Assembly (NCBI GenBank): GCA_029858285.1
Contig: JAOUFN010000001.1
Location: 165,910-229,909 of the forward strand
Reading direction: 5' to 3'
Source of the DNA: Nitrospirota bacterium
GTDB lineage: Bacteria > Nitrospirota > JACRHL01
Length of the DNA stretch: 64,000 bases
Positions within the stretch are counted from its first letter, which is position 1, and each line of letters begins with the position of its first letter. Shown piece after piece: positions 50,974-60,384 of the stretch. The translations under genes were made by a program, and so were the position numbers. A model generated the notes under the pieces. The model was given only the letters and a program-made list of their open reading frames with translations. It was not told the origin of the DNA and did no database searches.

Positions 50974-52881
50974 CTAATTGTTGGTCACCGCCACCGTCGC
51001 GGTGGCCCCGGCCTTGCCGTCGTGATAGAAGACGGTAAAGCTGTCGGTGCCCGTGCTGGTTGGGGTGTAGGTGAAATTGCCGGTAAAGCTGCCGGGGAGC
51101 GGCTGGTCCAGAACCAGTGTGCCACTCGCCGGCACGGTCCTGACCTCGAAATACGGCGCGTTGCCGCCGTCCGGATCGGTGAACGCCAGGGGGATCAGGT
51201 TGCCCCCATAGGCGACCAAGGCTGCGGTGGTGAACGCCGGAGAGGCCGCCGCCACCGGAGCCACGTTGACGTGGGGGGTGAAGGTGTAGGGGAAGAAGAG
51301 GGTGCCGCCGGAAAAGGCAAAACCAAAAAAGGCGGTTGTGGCGGTGCCGCTCGGGTTTAGCGTCGCCCCGTAGTAGGTGGCCGAAAATCCACTGAGGGCA
51401 GGCAGGGTCAGAAGGGAGGGCGGCGATGTTTGGATATTGGGGCCGGCAGCGCCACCGGTATAGCCCACCGTGGCATTGAAGGTCGTATCGGTGCCGATAC
51501 CCACTCGGGTAGCCTGTGGTGCCGCCGTGTTGGTATCGGTGGCGGTGGCGGTCAGGTTCGCCGTCAGGTGGGCCACCGCGTCGAACTGATAATCCGACAC
51601 CATGTTGCCGGAGAGGGTCAGGCTCCAGGTGGCGCCCAGGGTGGTTGCCTGAACCGAGCCGCTCTGCGCCCCCAGCCAGTAGGTTCCCCGGGCGTCCGGC
51701 AGGGCCAGGGTGATGCTGACCTTGAACGGCCCGGCGGTAAACACACCGTCACTCACCGTGAACCAGAATTCGTCCACGCCGGTGGCGCCCAGGCTGTTGG
51801 GCGTGTAGGTGAAAAAGGGCCCACCCACCACCAGCGGGTCACAGACAGCCACTCCCTTGGTCGCCGGAGTCGTGATGACGCACGTCAACGGCGTGCCGTT
51901 GGGGTCGGTGGCGGGGAGAGGGAAGGTGGAGACCGGCACATCCGTCGGCACCGGATAATGCTGGTCGTTGCCCACTGGCGGGTTGTTGGTGGTGCCCGCG
52001 CCGTTGTTGGTCACGGCCACCGTGGCGATGGCGGTGGCCGCGCCGTCGTTGAAGCTCACCTGAAAGCTGGTGGTGGAGGCGGAGGTGCCCTGCGGGTTGT
52101 AGGTGAACGCCCCGGTATTGGCGTCAATGGTCAGGGCGCCGATGGTGGGCGGGGAAACCACCGCGAAGAACGGCGGCACCGGGCCACCGTCCGGATCGTC
52201 GAACGCCAGCGTGAACAGGTTGCCGGTGACCGCCGCGCCGTTGGTGGCAATGACCGACAACACCGGGGCCTTGGCTGCGGGCGGAACGTTGGCAAACGGG
52301 GTGGACGGGGCGGTGTAGGTCAGGGAGGTGCCCAGGGTGCATCCGCCGCCGGTGACGTCCACGGCCATCGCGCCGTTGTTCATGTGCAGGGTCACGGCCA
52401 ACGCCAGCGGCGACAGCGCGACGGGCGTGACCGGGAACGAGGCCAGCAGCGCCCCGCCCGCGCTTTCCACCACACCAGAAACCGATCCCAGAGGCAGAAT
52501 TTCGGGGGGGGCGTTCGCGCCCACCGTCACGGTGAGCGAAAGGTCCCCCGCCATGGTGATCTGGCCGCCCAACTGGAACGGCACCGTCACCTTGGTGCCG
52601 TCGAGCACGGCGGTCCAGGAGGATGCGGGGGCGGCCGGATTGCAGGTGAGGAGGGGGGTAGGCAACCCGGCTACCAGGTAGTCGCCGCGTTTGTCCACCA
52701 GCGGGGTACCGGGGGGAGGGGGGCCGGGCGGGTTGACCGGAACGGCACCGGAACCGCCGGAGCCACAGGCGGACAGCAGCATCGCCGCAGCCAGCGCCCG
52801 GAGCGGGGCGGCCCAGCGACGGGCAAGGCGCGGGGACTCCGTGTGGCAAGCCGGGTGCGTCTGTCCGATGATTCTGCCCAT
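50974..52881 (-). CDS. Lipoprotein with Ig-like/cadherin-type repeats
   Basis: 635 residues. Lipobox LLSAC with Cys39 after an Arg-rich lead, then a Gly/Pro-rich spacer. The mature part is beta-rich and low in Cys, with repeated segments of DPDGG, TYTP and TVAVTNN type. Residues about 215-295 and 555-635 are a recognisable internal duplication, both closing with ATVAVTNN. The last repeat ends exactly at the stop. Likely surface or periplasmic adhesin-like lipoprotein; function not known. Codon use is normal for the window. It lies between the SMR and PilZ-like genes. Confidence 0.7.
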   Translation of the reverse strand: MGRIIGQTHPACHTESPRLARRWAAPLRALAAAMLLSACGSGGSGAVPVNPPGPPPPGTPLVDKRGDYLVAGLPTPLLTCNPAAPASSWTAVLDGTKVTVPFQLGGQITMAGDLSLTVTVGANAPPEILPLGSVSGVVESAGGALLASFPVTPVALSPLALAVTLHMNNGAMAVDVTGGGCTLGTSLTYTAPSTPFANVPPAAKAPVLSVIATNGAAVTGNLFTLAFDDPDGGPVPPFFAVVSPPTIGALTIDANTGAFTYNPQGTSASTTSFQVSFNDGAATAIATVAVTNNGAGTTNNPPVGNDQHYPVPTDVPVSTFPLPATDPNGTPLTCVITTPATKGVAVCDPLVVGGPFFTYTPNSLGATGVDEFWFTVSDGVFTAGPFKVSITLALPDARGTYWLGAQSGSVQATTLGATWSLTLSGNMVSDYQFDAVAHLTANLTATATDTNTAAPQATRVGIGTDTTFNATVGYTGGAAGPNIQTSPPSLLTLPALSGFSATYYGATLNPSGTATTAFFGFAFSGGTLFFPYTFTPHVNVAPVAAASPAFTTAALVAYGGNLIPLAFTDPDGGNAPYFEVRTVPASGTLVLDQPLPGSFTGNFTYTPTSTGTDSFTVFYHDGKAGATATVAVTNN

Positions 52882-52957
52882 GCTTCAGTGCCTCATCCGT
52901 CGGTTAATGGCCCGGCATGTCCGGTGGGCCGACCCGCTTTCGGCCCGGCGGTCGGTT

Positions 52958-53374
52958 CTACCGGGGTGGATTGGGGCCGCCGGTCCGCGTCGCCCTGGAG
53001 GTAGCCGAGGGGACGGTGGCCCGAATCGCCTTGAGCGTGGCGGGGTCCGGTTCGTCGAACTGGATGGCCATGCCCTCTTCCAGAGTGTACACGACCCACC
53101 CACGGACCTCGAACGACCGCTCGCCGCCGCCCGCCTCCTCCACCCGCACCGTTAGGGATATGTAGGTTTCGGGCACAAATGGCGCCTGGTTAGCGTCCTC
53201 GCAGACGATGAACGTCCCCTCGGTGTTCAGGCTCAACAACTGCCCGCTCGCCCGGGTGGCGTCGTGGGCAGAGGCGGCCACACCCCACGCCGCGCCGGGC
53301 CCCTCCTGGGGCAACGGTACACGGGGGGTGCGCGTGTCGGGGGTGGTGACCGGTTTTACGGGACGCTGCTTCAT
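52958..53374 (-). CDS. PilZ-like protein with degraded motifs
   Basis: 138 residues. Pattern QLLSLNTEGTFIVCE...ISLTVRVEEAG..FEVRGWVVYTLEEGMAIQFDEPD resembles the later strands of a PilZ barrel. The second c-di-GMP motif is imperfect (SLNTEG) and no RxxxR is visible before it. N- and C-terminal ends are Pro/Arg-rich and probably disordered. Might be a non-binding PilZ partner. Its gene lies 77 bases upstream of the lipoprotein gene on the same strand. Confidence 0.65.
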   Translation of the reverse strand: MKQRPVKPVTTPDTRTPRVPLPQEGPGAAWGVAASAHDATRASGQLLSLNTEGTFIVCEDANQAPFVPETYISLTVRVEEAGGGERSFEVRGWVVYTLEEGMAIQFDEPDPATLKAIRATVPSATSRATRTGGPNPPR

Positions 53375-53643
53375 GGACTTCCAGATGAATCCGGGCTGCT
53401 GTGACGCGGCGCGGCGACGTGGCGTACGCCGGGGGCCGGGGGCCGGGGGGCCTCCGCTTTGTCAGCCGCCGATTGTAGCGGAACAGGTAAAAAAGGCGAG
53501 GGATTTTCTGCGTGGCGGCCTTCACCCCCCACCGGGGTCTTCTACCGGAGACTTTCTTCGCTACAATGGACTGGCGGGGGAGCAAGGCCGGAGCCATATC
53601 GGCGGCGCGGCAACACACACCATCCGGGAACGAGAGCAGCATC

Positions 53644-54996
53644 ATGGCCAAAGTGGACGCCCGGCTGGGCAAGGACGCCACCTATCTGAAGAGCATCCGC
53701 AACCAGTACGAGAACCTTCCATATCCCCCCCGCGATCCGGAGGACGAAACCCGGCGCCTGATCCGCCCCACCTCGGAGCGCCTTGCGGAGCTAAACCACC
53801 ACTGCTACCGGGGCAAGCGCCGCTTCGATGACTTTCGGGTGCTGGTGGCCGGAGGCGGCACCGGCGACGGCACCACCTATCTGGCCATGCAGCTTTCGCG
53901 CTATCCCGGCGCGCGCATCGTGCATCTGGACCTGAGCACAGCCAGCATCGACATTGCCCGCCGCCGTGTGGAAAAACGCGGGCTGACCAACGTGGAATTT
54001 GTCCACGGCTCCATTCTGGATCTGCCCGCCATGGGGTTCGCACCGTTCGACTACATCAACTGCACCGGCGTGCTGATGGTGATGGAAGATCCGGACGCCG
54101 GGCTGCGCGCCATCCGTTCGGTGCTGAAGCCGGACGGCGCCATGGGCATCATGCTCTACGCCACCTATGGCCGCACCGGGCTGTATCAGATTCAGGAACT
54201 TTTGCGCCGCATCCATCCCGACGGCAGCGGGGCCGACATCCCGCAAAAACTGGAAACCGCCCGCCAGCTCCTGGAGGAACTTCCCGGCGGCAACTGGTTC
54301 AAACGTGGCGAGGACCTGTTCAACGACCACCGGACCATGGGCGATTCCGGCATTTACGACATGTTTCTGATCTCCCACGACCGCGCCTATACGGTGCCGG
54401 AGGTGTATGCCTTCGCCGCCGGGGCCGGGTTGCATGTGCTGGATTACGCCTGGGCGCGGGAGCGCATCATGCTGGAGCCGGAGCAGTACATTCAGGACCC
54501 GGTGCTGCGGGAACGGATTCACGGCTTCGATACGCCCCGCCGCCGGGCCATTGCGGAACTGCTGAGCGGCGCCCTCACTCGCCAGCACGTCTACATGGCG
54601 CCGGAGCCCGACCGCCGCGCCCCGCTGGAGCCGGACTATGTGCCCACCCTGATGGACGTCCCCGATCCCGCCACGCACCATCTGCTGGCCGATCACATCC
54701 GCAGCGCCCCCGACGTGCCGTTTGCCATCAACGCCGCGGTGGCGAGTTTCTCGGTGATGCCCGGCCGGTACACGGCGGAGATTTTCGCACGCATGGACGG
54801 GGAAACAAGCTTTGGCCAGATGTTCGCGGATATTCGCGCCTCGGGCATGCAGGTGACGGACGACGAACTGCTGGAGGATTTTCGGCCCGTGTACGACAAG
54901 CTGGCGATGGCGGACGCGGTGCTGCTGCATCACACTTCGGTGCCCGCCACCGTGGAGGTGGTGCACGGCGATCATCCGGGCGTGTCCGCCGGGTGA
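53644..54996 (+). CDS. Class I SAM-dependent methyltransferase
   Basis: 450 residues. The N-terminal lead YLKSIRNQYENLPYPPRDPEDE is typical of a methyltransferase subgroup. SAM-binding motif I VLVAGGGTGDGT (about 69-80), VHLDLSTASIDIARRRVEKRGL (motif II with acidic residue), FDYINCTGVLMVMEDPDAGLRAIRSVLKPDGAMGIMLYATYGR. The last 200 residues form an accessory helical region seen in this subgroup, often called a methyltransferase regulatory-like part. Substrate unknown. ATG 53644 is used; the frame is open upstream without similarity. Its stop lies inside the first unit of a 13-bp tandem repeat. Confidence 0.85.
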   Translation: MAKVDARLGKDATYLKSIRNQYENLPYPPRDPEDETRRLIRPTSERLAELNHHCYRGKRRFDDFRVLVAGGGTGDGTTYLAMQLSRYPGARIVHLDLSTASIDIARRRVEKRGLTNVEFVHGSILDLPAMGFAPFDYINCTGVLMVMEDPDAGLRAIRSVLKPDGAMGIMLYATYGRTGLYQIQELLRRIHPDGSGADIPQKLETARQLLEELPGGNWFKRGEDLFNDHRTMGDSGIYDMFLISHDRAYTVPEVYAFAAGAGLHVLDYAWARERIMLEPEQYIQDPVLRERIHGFDTPRRRAIAELLSGALTRQHVYMAPEPDRRAPLEPDYVPTLMDVPDPATHHLLADHIRSAPDVPFAINAAVASFSVMPGRYTAEIFARMDGETSFGQMFADIRASGMQVTDDELLEDFRPVYDKLAMADAVLLHHTSVPATVEVVHGDHPGVSAG

Positions 54997-55042
54997 GGGC
55001 TCCGGGTGAGGGCTCCGGGTGAGGGCTCCGGGTGAGGGCTCC
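54991..55042. repeat. 13-bp tandem repeat spanning the methyltransferase stop codon
   Basis: Four perfect copies of GGGTGAGGGCTCC: 54991-55003, 55004-55016, 55017-55029 and 55030-55042. The first copy supplies the stop codon TGA, so copy-number changes do not alter the protein. It lies just before a terminator for the opposite strand. Confidence 0.95.
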
Positions 55043-55081
55043 GGGGCGGTGCCCGCCGTAGCCCCTCGCAACTCTTTCGCG

Positions 55082-55125
55082 AAACAACAAAAAGGCCCCG
55101 CCGGTGGTTGTCCCGGCGGGGCCTT
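55082..55125 (-). terminator. Intrinsic terminator of the periplasmic-protein gene
   Basis: A perfect 13-bp stem AAGGCCCCGCCGG/CCGGCGGGGCCTT (55092-55104, 55113-55125) with an 8-base loop. Read on the minus strand, the stem is followed by TTTTTGTTGTTTC. On the plus strand the T tract is short, so it may also stop the methyltransferase transcript less well. Confidence 0.85.
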
Positions 55126-55178
55126 CATGCTGCCGACCTGCTCCCGTCGCCTGTCGGGGTGACGAGGCGGTCGGTGCG

Positions 55179-55859
55179 TCAGTCGTGTTCCTGACCGACG
55201 TCGAACAGGTGGGCACGCACCTCGGCGATGCGCTCATTGATGGCGTCTGGCGATACCGCCGCCTTGGCGTTGACCTTGCTGGAGATGTCCAGCAGGGCGG
55301 CCTGGATTTCCTCGATGTCATTCTGGATGTGGTAAGCGCCACGGTTGCTGGCGGTCTCCAGGGACTTGCCAGCCTCCTGCAGGTGGGTGACCACTTCTGA
55401 CGAACGCTTGGCGGAAAGGGCGTCGGCGGCGCTGTTCAAATGGGCGACGGCCTCCAGAATGTGGGCGTTGATCTGCAACGCAGCCAATTCGATGTTGATT
55501 TCGTCGAACAGCGTGCCCGTTTCCTTGCCGGACTTGCCCGTGTCGCGGATGGTCTTGAGGTTGGCCCGCACGTGGCGGATTCCCGGATCCAATGCCTCGT
55601 TGTGGTCGGCCAGTCGTTCGGCGTCGGCCATTTCCTGATCCGCCCGGGTCAGACCGGTGATGATGGCGGGGGTAAACTTGTCGCCCTTGGTCTCCATCAC
55701 GTCCCGCTCCACCATGGAGGTGGTCAAAAACGCAGAGGTGAGGACGGCGGCCACGTCATGGGCGGCCTTGACGGGCAAATCCGCCGCAGTGGCGAGGGTG
55801 GGAACGGCGAGCGCGGCGGTGGCGAGCGCCGTGACCAGGATCGTGCGAATGCGTTGCAT
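55179..55859 (-). CDS. Periplasmic helical protein of unknown function
   Basis: 226 residues. Signal peptide MQRIRTILVTALATAALAVP..ATA (about 1-25), then a mostly helical mature part rich in Ala, Glu, Asp and Lys with no Cys. A repeat-like helical pattern is seen around DEINIELAALQINAHILEAVAHLNSAADALSAK. No match to a known family is recognised. Strong AAGGAG ribosome-binding site. Preceded by a promoter with two 11-bp direct repeats (55937-55958). Possible response-regulated stress protein, but that is inference. Followed by its own terminator. Confidence 0.7.
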   Translation of the reverse strand: MQRIRTILVTALATAALAVPTLATAADLPVKAAHDVAAVLTSAFLTTSMVERDVMETKGDKFTPAIITGLTRADQEMADAERLADHNEALDPGIRHVRANLKTIRDTGKSGKETGTLFDEINIELAALQINAHILEAVAHLNSAADALSAKRSSEVVTHLQEAGKSLETASNRGAYHIQNDIEEIQAALLDISSKVNAKAAVSPDAINERIAEVRAHLFDVGQEHD

Positions 55860-55936
55860 GGCGAAAAACTCCTTCAACCGGGTTGAAACCGCCTCACCTC
55901 GGTATCGAGCACGGCGGATGGCATAACAATAACCCC

Positions 55937-55958
55937 GTTGGCTGAACGTTGGCTGAAC
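55937..55958 (-). promoter_or_regulatory. Two 11-bp direct repeats in the promoter of the periplasmic-protein gene
   Basis: GTTGGCTGAAC occurs twice in tandem (55937-55947, 55948-55958), which is one helical turn apart. On the minus strand they sit where a -35 box would be, about five bases before a -10-like TATTGT (55931-55926). Direct repeats with 11-bp period at this place are typical of OmpR/PhoB-class activator sites. Confidence 0.5.
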
Positions 55959-56052
55959 GATGTGAGATTTTTTTTCAGGTGAGGGAGGGGACTCCGGTTT
56001 TGGTCCCAACCCGGAGGCGGACCGGGCGCCTTTTCCCAACCTGTTGAAAAAC

Positions 56053-56128
56053 TGGAGCCGACGAGCGGAATCGAACCGCTGACCTGCTGATTACGAATCA
56101 GCTGCTCTACCAACTGAGCTACGTCGGC
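56053..56128 (-). tRNA. tRNA-Thr (CGT anticodon)
   Basis: Minus-strand cloverleaf: acceptor GCCGACG/CGTCGGC (56128-56122, 56063-56057), D arm with TAGCTCAGTTGGTAGAGC, anticodon stem GCTGA/TCAGC around TTCGTAA (anticodon CGT), T arm GCGG-TTCGATT-CCGC, discriminator T at 56056, and an encoded CCA at 56055-56053. Confidence 0.95.
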
Positions 56129-56444
56129 ATTGGGCCGGAAAGGGGACGGTGCGGGAACATTGTGGCCCCGGCAAGCCGGGCATAATATCCGAGGCGCCCC
56201 ACATGCGGCAACCCTGTCCGGGACAACCGCAGCCACCGTGGCGCAGTGAGCCTCCCCGGGGGGCGCCAAAAGACGGCCCAGGGGGGGCGTTTCCGCTATA
56301 CTCGGCCTCACGTTTGCCCCCATCCCGACCGATGAGGCTTGGGAATTTTTGCGGGCTTGCTCCATAATGAGGCCCCGAAACCGGGACTCCGGGACCCATT
56401 CCGGATTTTTCGGACAAATCGCCGGGAAAAGGGAGGTTCTTGCG
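56129..56444. promoter_or_regulatory. Divergent tRNA-Thr/ROK intergenic region
   Basis: No coding frame is supported in these 316 bases. A -10-like TATTAT for the tRNA direction lies at 56187-56182 (minus strand) and a TATACT at 56297-56302 points toward the ROK gene; neither has a good -35. GGGAGG precedes the ROK ATG by eight bases. Confidence 0.35.
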
Positions 56445-57398
56445 ATGGCGGATGTGGCGATCGGCGTGGACGTGGGTGGCAGTGCCGTGCGCGCCGTGGC
56501 CGTGGACCGGGACAGCCAGATTCAGGGCGACACCGTCTATTTCCCCCTCCAGACCCGTGGCCGGGATGAGGTGCTGGACTGCATCGTGCGGGCGGTGCGG
56601 CAGGCGGGCGAAGGGCACAACGTGGCCGCCGTCGGCGTCGGTGTTCCAGCCTTCCTGCGCCACGAACGCGGCGTGATCGAAATGTCCCCCAACCTGCCGG
56701 AACTGACCGGGTGGGAAATCGGCAAGGCCCTGCGCGAGGTCATCCCGCAACCCCTGGTGCTCGAAAACGACGCCAACGCCGCCGCCTTCGGCGAGGCCCT
56801 GTCGGGCGTGTGGGAGGGGTGTGATCCGTTCATCTACATAGCCATCGGCACCGGCATCGGCGGCGGTATCGTCCTGAACGGCCAACTCCTGCGCGGCGCC
56901 ACCGGCCTTGCCGGCGAAATCGGTCACCTGACCGTTCAGCCCAAGGGCCTCAAGTGCGGTTGCGGCGCCGAGGGGTGTCTGGAGACCTACGCCTCGGCCA
57001 CCGGCATCGTAAACGCCTTTCTCACCGCCACCCAGGACATGCCCGAGTCCGATTTTGTCGCCAAATACGGCGCGCGCAACGAAGTCACCGCCCTGCAACT
57101 GTCCGAACTTGCGGGAGACGGCGACACCGCCGCCTTCCAGGCCTTTGCCCAGGCGGGGCGCGCGCTGGGGGTGGCCATTGCCCAGCTTTGCCGAATTTTC
57201 GACCCCGCCGCCATCGCCTTCGGTGGCCAGGTATCCGGCTCCTGGGACCTGTTCTGGCCCACCATGTGGGAAGAGATGGTGGAGCTCATCCCGGTGCGCC
57301 TGCGCGAGAATCTGATGATTCAGCCCGCCACATTCGCCGCCAGCGCCGGAGCCGTGGGCGCGGCGGGACTTGCGTGGCGCTCTGTACAGACCGCATAG
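56445..57398 (+). CDS. ROK-family sugar kinase
   Basis: 317 residues. Actin-like ATPase fold: DVGGSAVRAVAVDRD (phosphate 1), VLENDANAAAFGEA (ATP/sugar site), IYIAIGTGIGGGIVLNG (phosphate 2) and the zinc motif GHLTVQPKGLKCGCGAEGCLE. Likely glucokinase or another hexose kinase; ROK repressors have an extra N-terminal HTH that is absent. GGGAGG at ideal distance before ATG 56445. acs follows after 85 bases on the same strand. Confidence 0.93.
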   Translation: MADVAIGVDVGGSAVRAVAVDRDSQIQGDTVYFPLQTRGRDEVLDCIVRAVRQAGEGHNVAAVGVGVPAFLRHERGVIEMSPNLPELTGWEIGKALREVIPQPLVLENDANAAAFGEALSGVWEGCDPFIYIAIGTGIGGGIVLNGQLLRGATGLAGEIGHLTVQPKGLKCGCGAEGCLETYASATGIVNAFLTATQDMPESDFVAKYGARNEVTALQLSELAGDGDTAAFQAFAQAGRALGVAIAQLCRIFDPAAIAFGGQVSGSWDLFWPTMWEEMVELIPVRLRENLMIQPATFAASAGAVGAAGLAWRSVQTA

Positions 57399-57483
57399 TT
57401 AGGCACATCACAGTCCGCAATCAAACTTCCGGCCCCCCTGGCGGGCGCGCCGGTCTCCATGCAGATAGGGAGGTTTTGCGTCG

Positions 57484-59439
<1,956 letters not shown>

Positions 59440-59468
59440 CGGGAGTTTTCATGGCGGGGCGTTGCGGC

Positions 59469-59497
59469 GGCCTCCACGGGGACCATTCGTGGAGGCC
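59469..59497 (+). terminator. Candidate terminator hairpin after acs
   Basis: A perfect 10-bp stem GGCCTCCACG/CGTGGAGGCC (59469-59478, 59488-59497) with a 9-base loop, followed by CCCGTCTTGC. The T tract is weak, so function as a terminator is moderately supported. Confidence 0.45.
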
Positions 59498-59538
59498 CCC
59501 GTCTTGCACGCGGGGCGGGCATCCGGTAACCTGCCCGG

Positions 59539-60384
59539 ATGCGCCAGACACTCTCCGACGAGGGCTTTGCCAACATTTTCGCCAACTTCCTCGGCCAGGG
59601 GCTGGAGCGCCTCATCGACCCCGACAACCGGGGCCAGGTGCATGGCGTCGCGGGCCTGCCCGTGGGGCTCATGGAGGCCGCCTGCAACAACCTGCGCATC
59701 CGCGCCGATTTTGACCGCGCCTTCGTCCTGACGCTGGCCCCTTCCTCGGAATTGCACATCTCGCCGGACGATCTGGCTCAAAAAGTGGCGGCAGACCCGG
59801 ACATCCACTTGATCGTGTTCGTGCCCGAGGAGTGCCGCGAGGTGGCCGACAAAACCTTCGCCCCCGCGTTCTTCTCTCCGGTGGACATGTTCACCTCCAT
59901 GGAAAACATGGAGACCCAGCTCATCCAGCGCATCAACCAGGTGCCAGTCTACAAGCGCATCGCCACCCTGTGGAGCAGCCACGCGGCGGAGCGCCTGCCG
60001 ATCCTCAGGCGCATTGATTACCTGATCAACATCATCAGCCTGTGTCTTGGGGCGGACGAAATGGGCATGTTCTTCCACAAGCTGGACCTGCTTCCCGACG
60101 GCAACGTGGACGTTACCGGAAATTTTGCCGACCGGGTGGCCCGCAACGTGCTCTCGATGACCATCCTGTGCGACCGTAACCTGCCGATTCCGGCCCGCCT
60201 GGATGCCCTGCGCCTGAACGACGCCGGTCTGGCCCGGCGGCTGGGGGCATTGCTGAAGACTTTGCCCGAGGACGTCACCTCCAGCATTCTGGCGGCGGCG
60301 GTGTTCCAGGCCGAACGGGACGACCCCGGCGGCGAACTGTCCTTCGACCATTGGCGTTTCATCGGAGAGCCGGGGTGGAACTGA
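59539..60384 (+). CDS. Protein of unknown function upstream of the pseudopeptidase
   Basis: 281 residues, not recognised. The first 140 residues appear alpha/beta, with a hydrophobic strand HLIVFVPEE. The rest looks helical (YLINIISLCLGADEMGMFFHKL, ARRLGALLKTLPEDVTSSILAAAVF). No signal peptide, membrane helix or catalytic motif is evident. The ATG has only a weak ribosome-binding site. Its stop lies 10 bases past the start of the next gene, so the two are probably co-translated and may act together. The gene opens a tightly packed run ending in mutS. Confidence 0.65.
   Translation: MRQTLSDEGFANIFANFLGQGLERLIDPDNRGQVHGVAGLPVGLMEAACNNLRIRADFDRAFVLTLAPSSELHISPDDLAQKVAADPDIHLIVFVPEECREVADKTFAPAFFSPVDMFTSMENMETQLIQRINQVPVYKRIATLWSSHAAERLPILRRIDYLINIISLCLGADEMGMFFHKLDLLPDGNVDVTGNFADRVARNVLSMTILCDRNLPIPARLDALRLNDAGLARRLGALLKTLPEDVTSSILAAAVFQAERDDPGGELSFDHWRFIGEPGWN

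Noticed and set aside
59539..60384. The unknown protein as a component of a BREX, Dnd or other defence system
   Set aside because: A vague resemblance of one strand to such proteins was noticed, but no diagnostic motif, ATPase or nuclease partner is present, and the context is DNA repair housekeeping.
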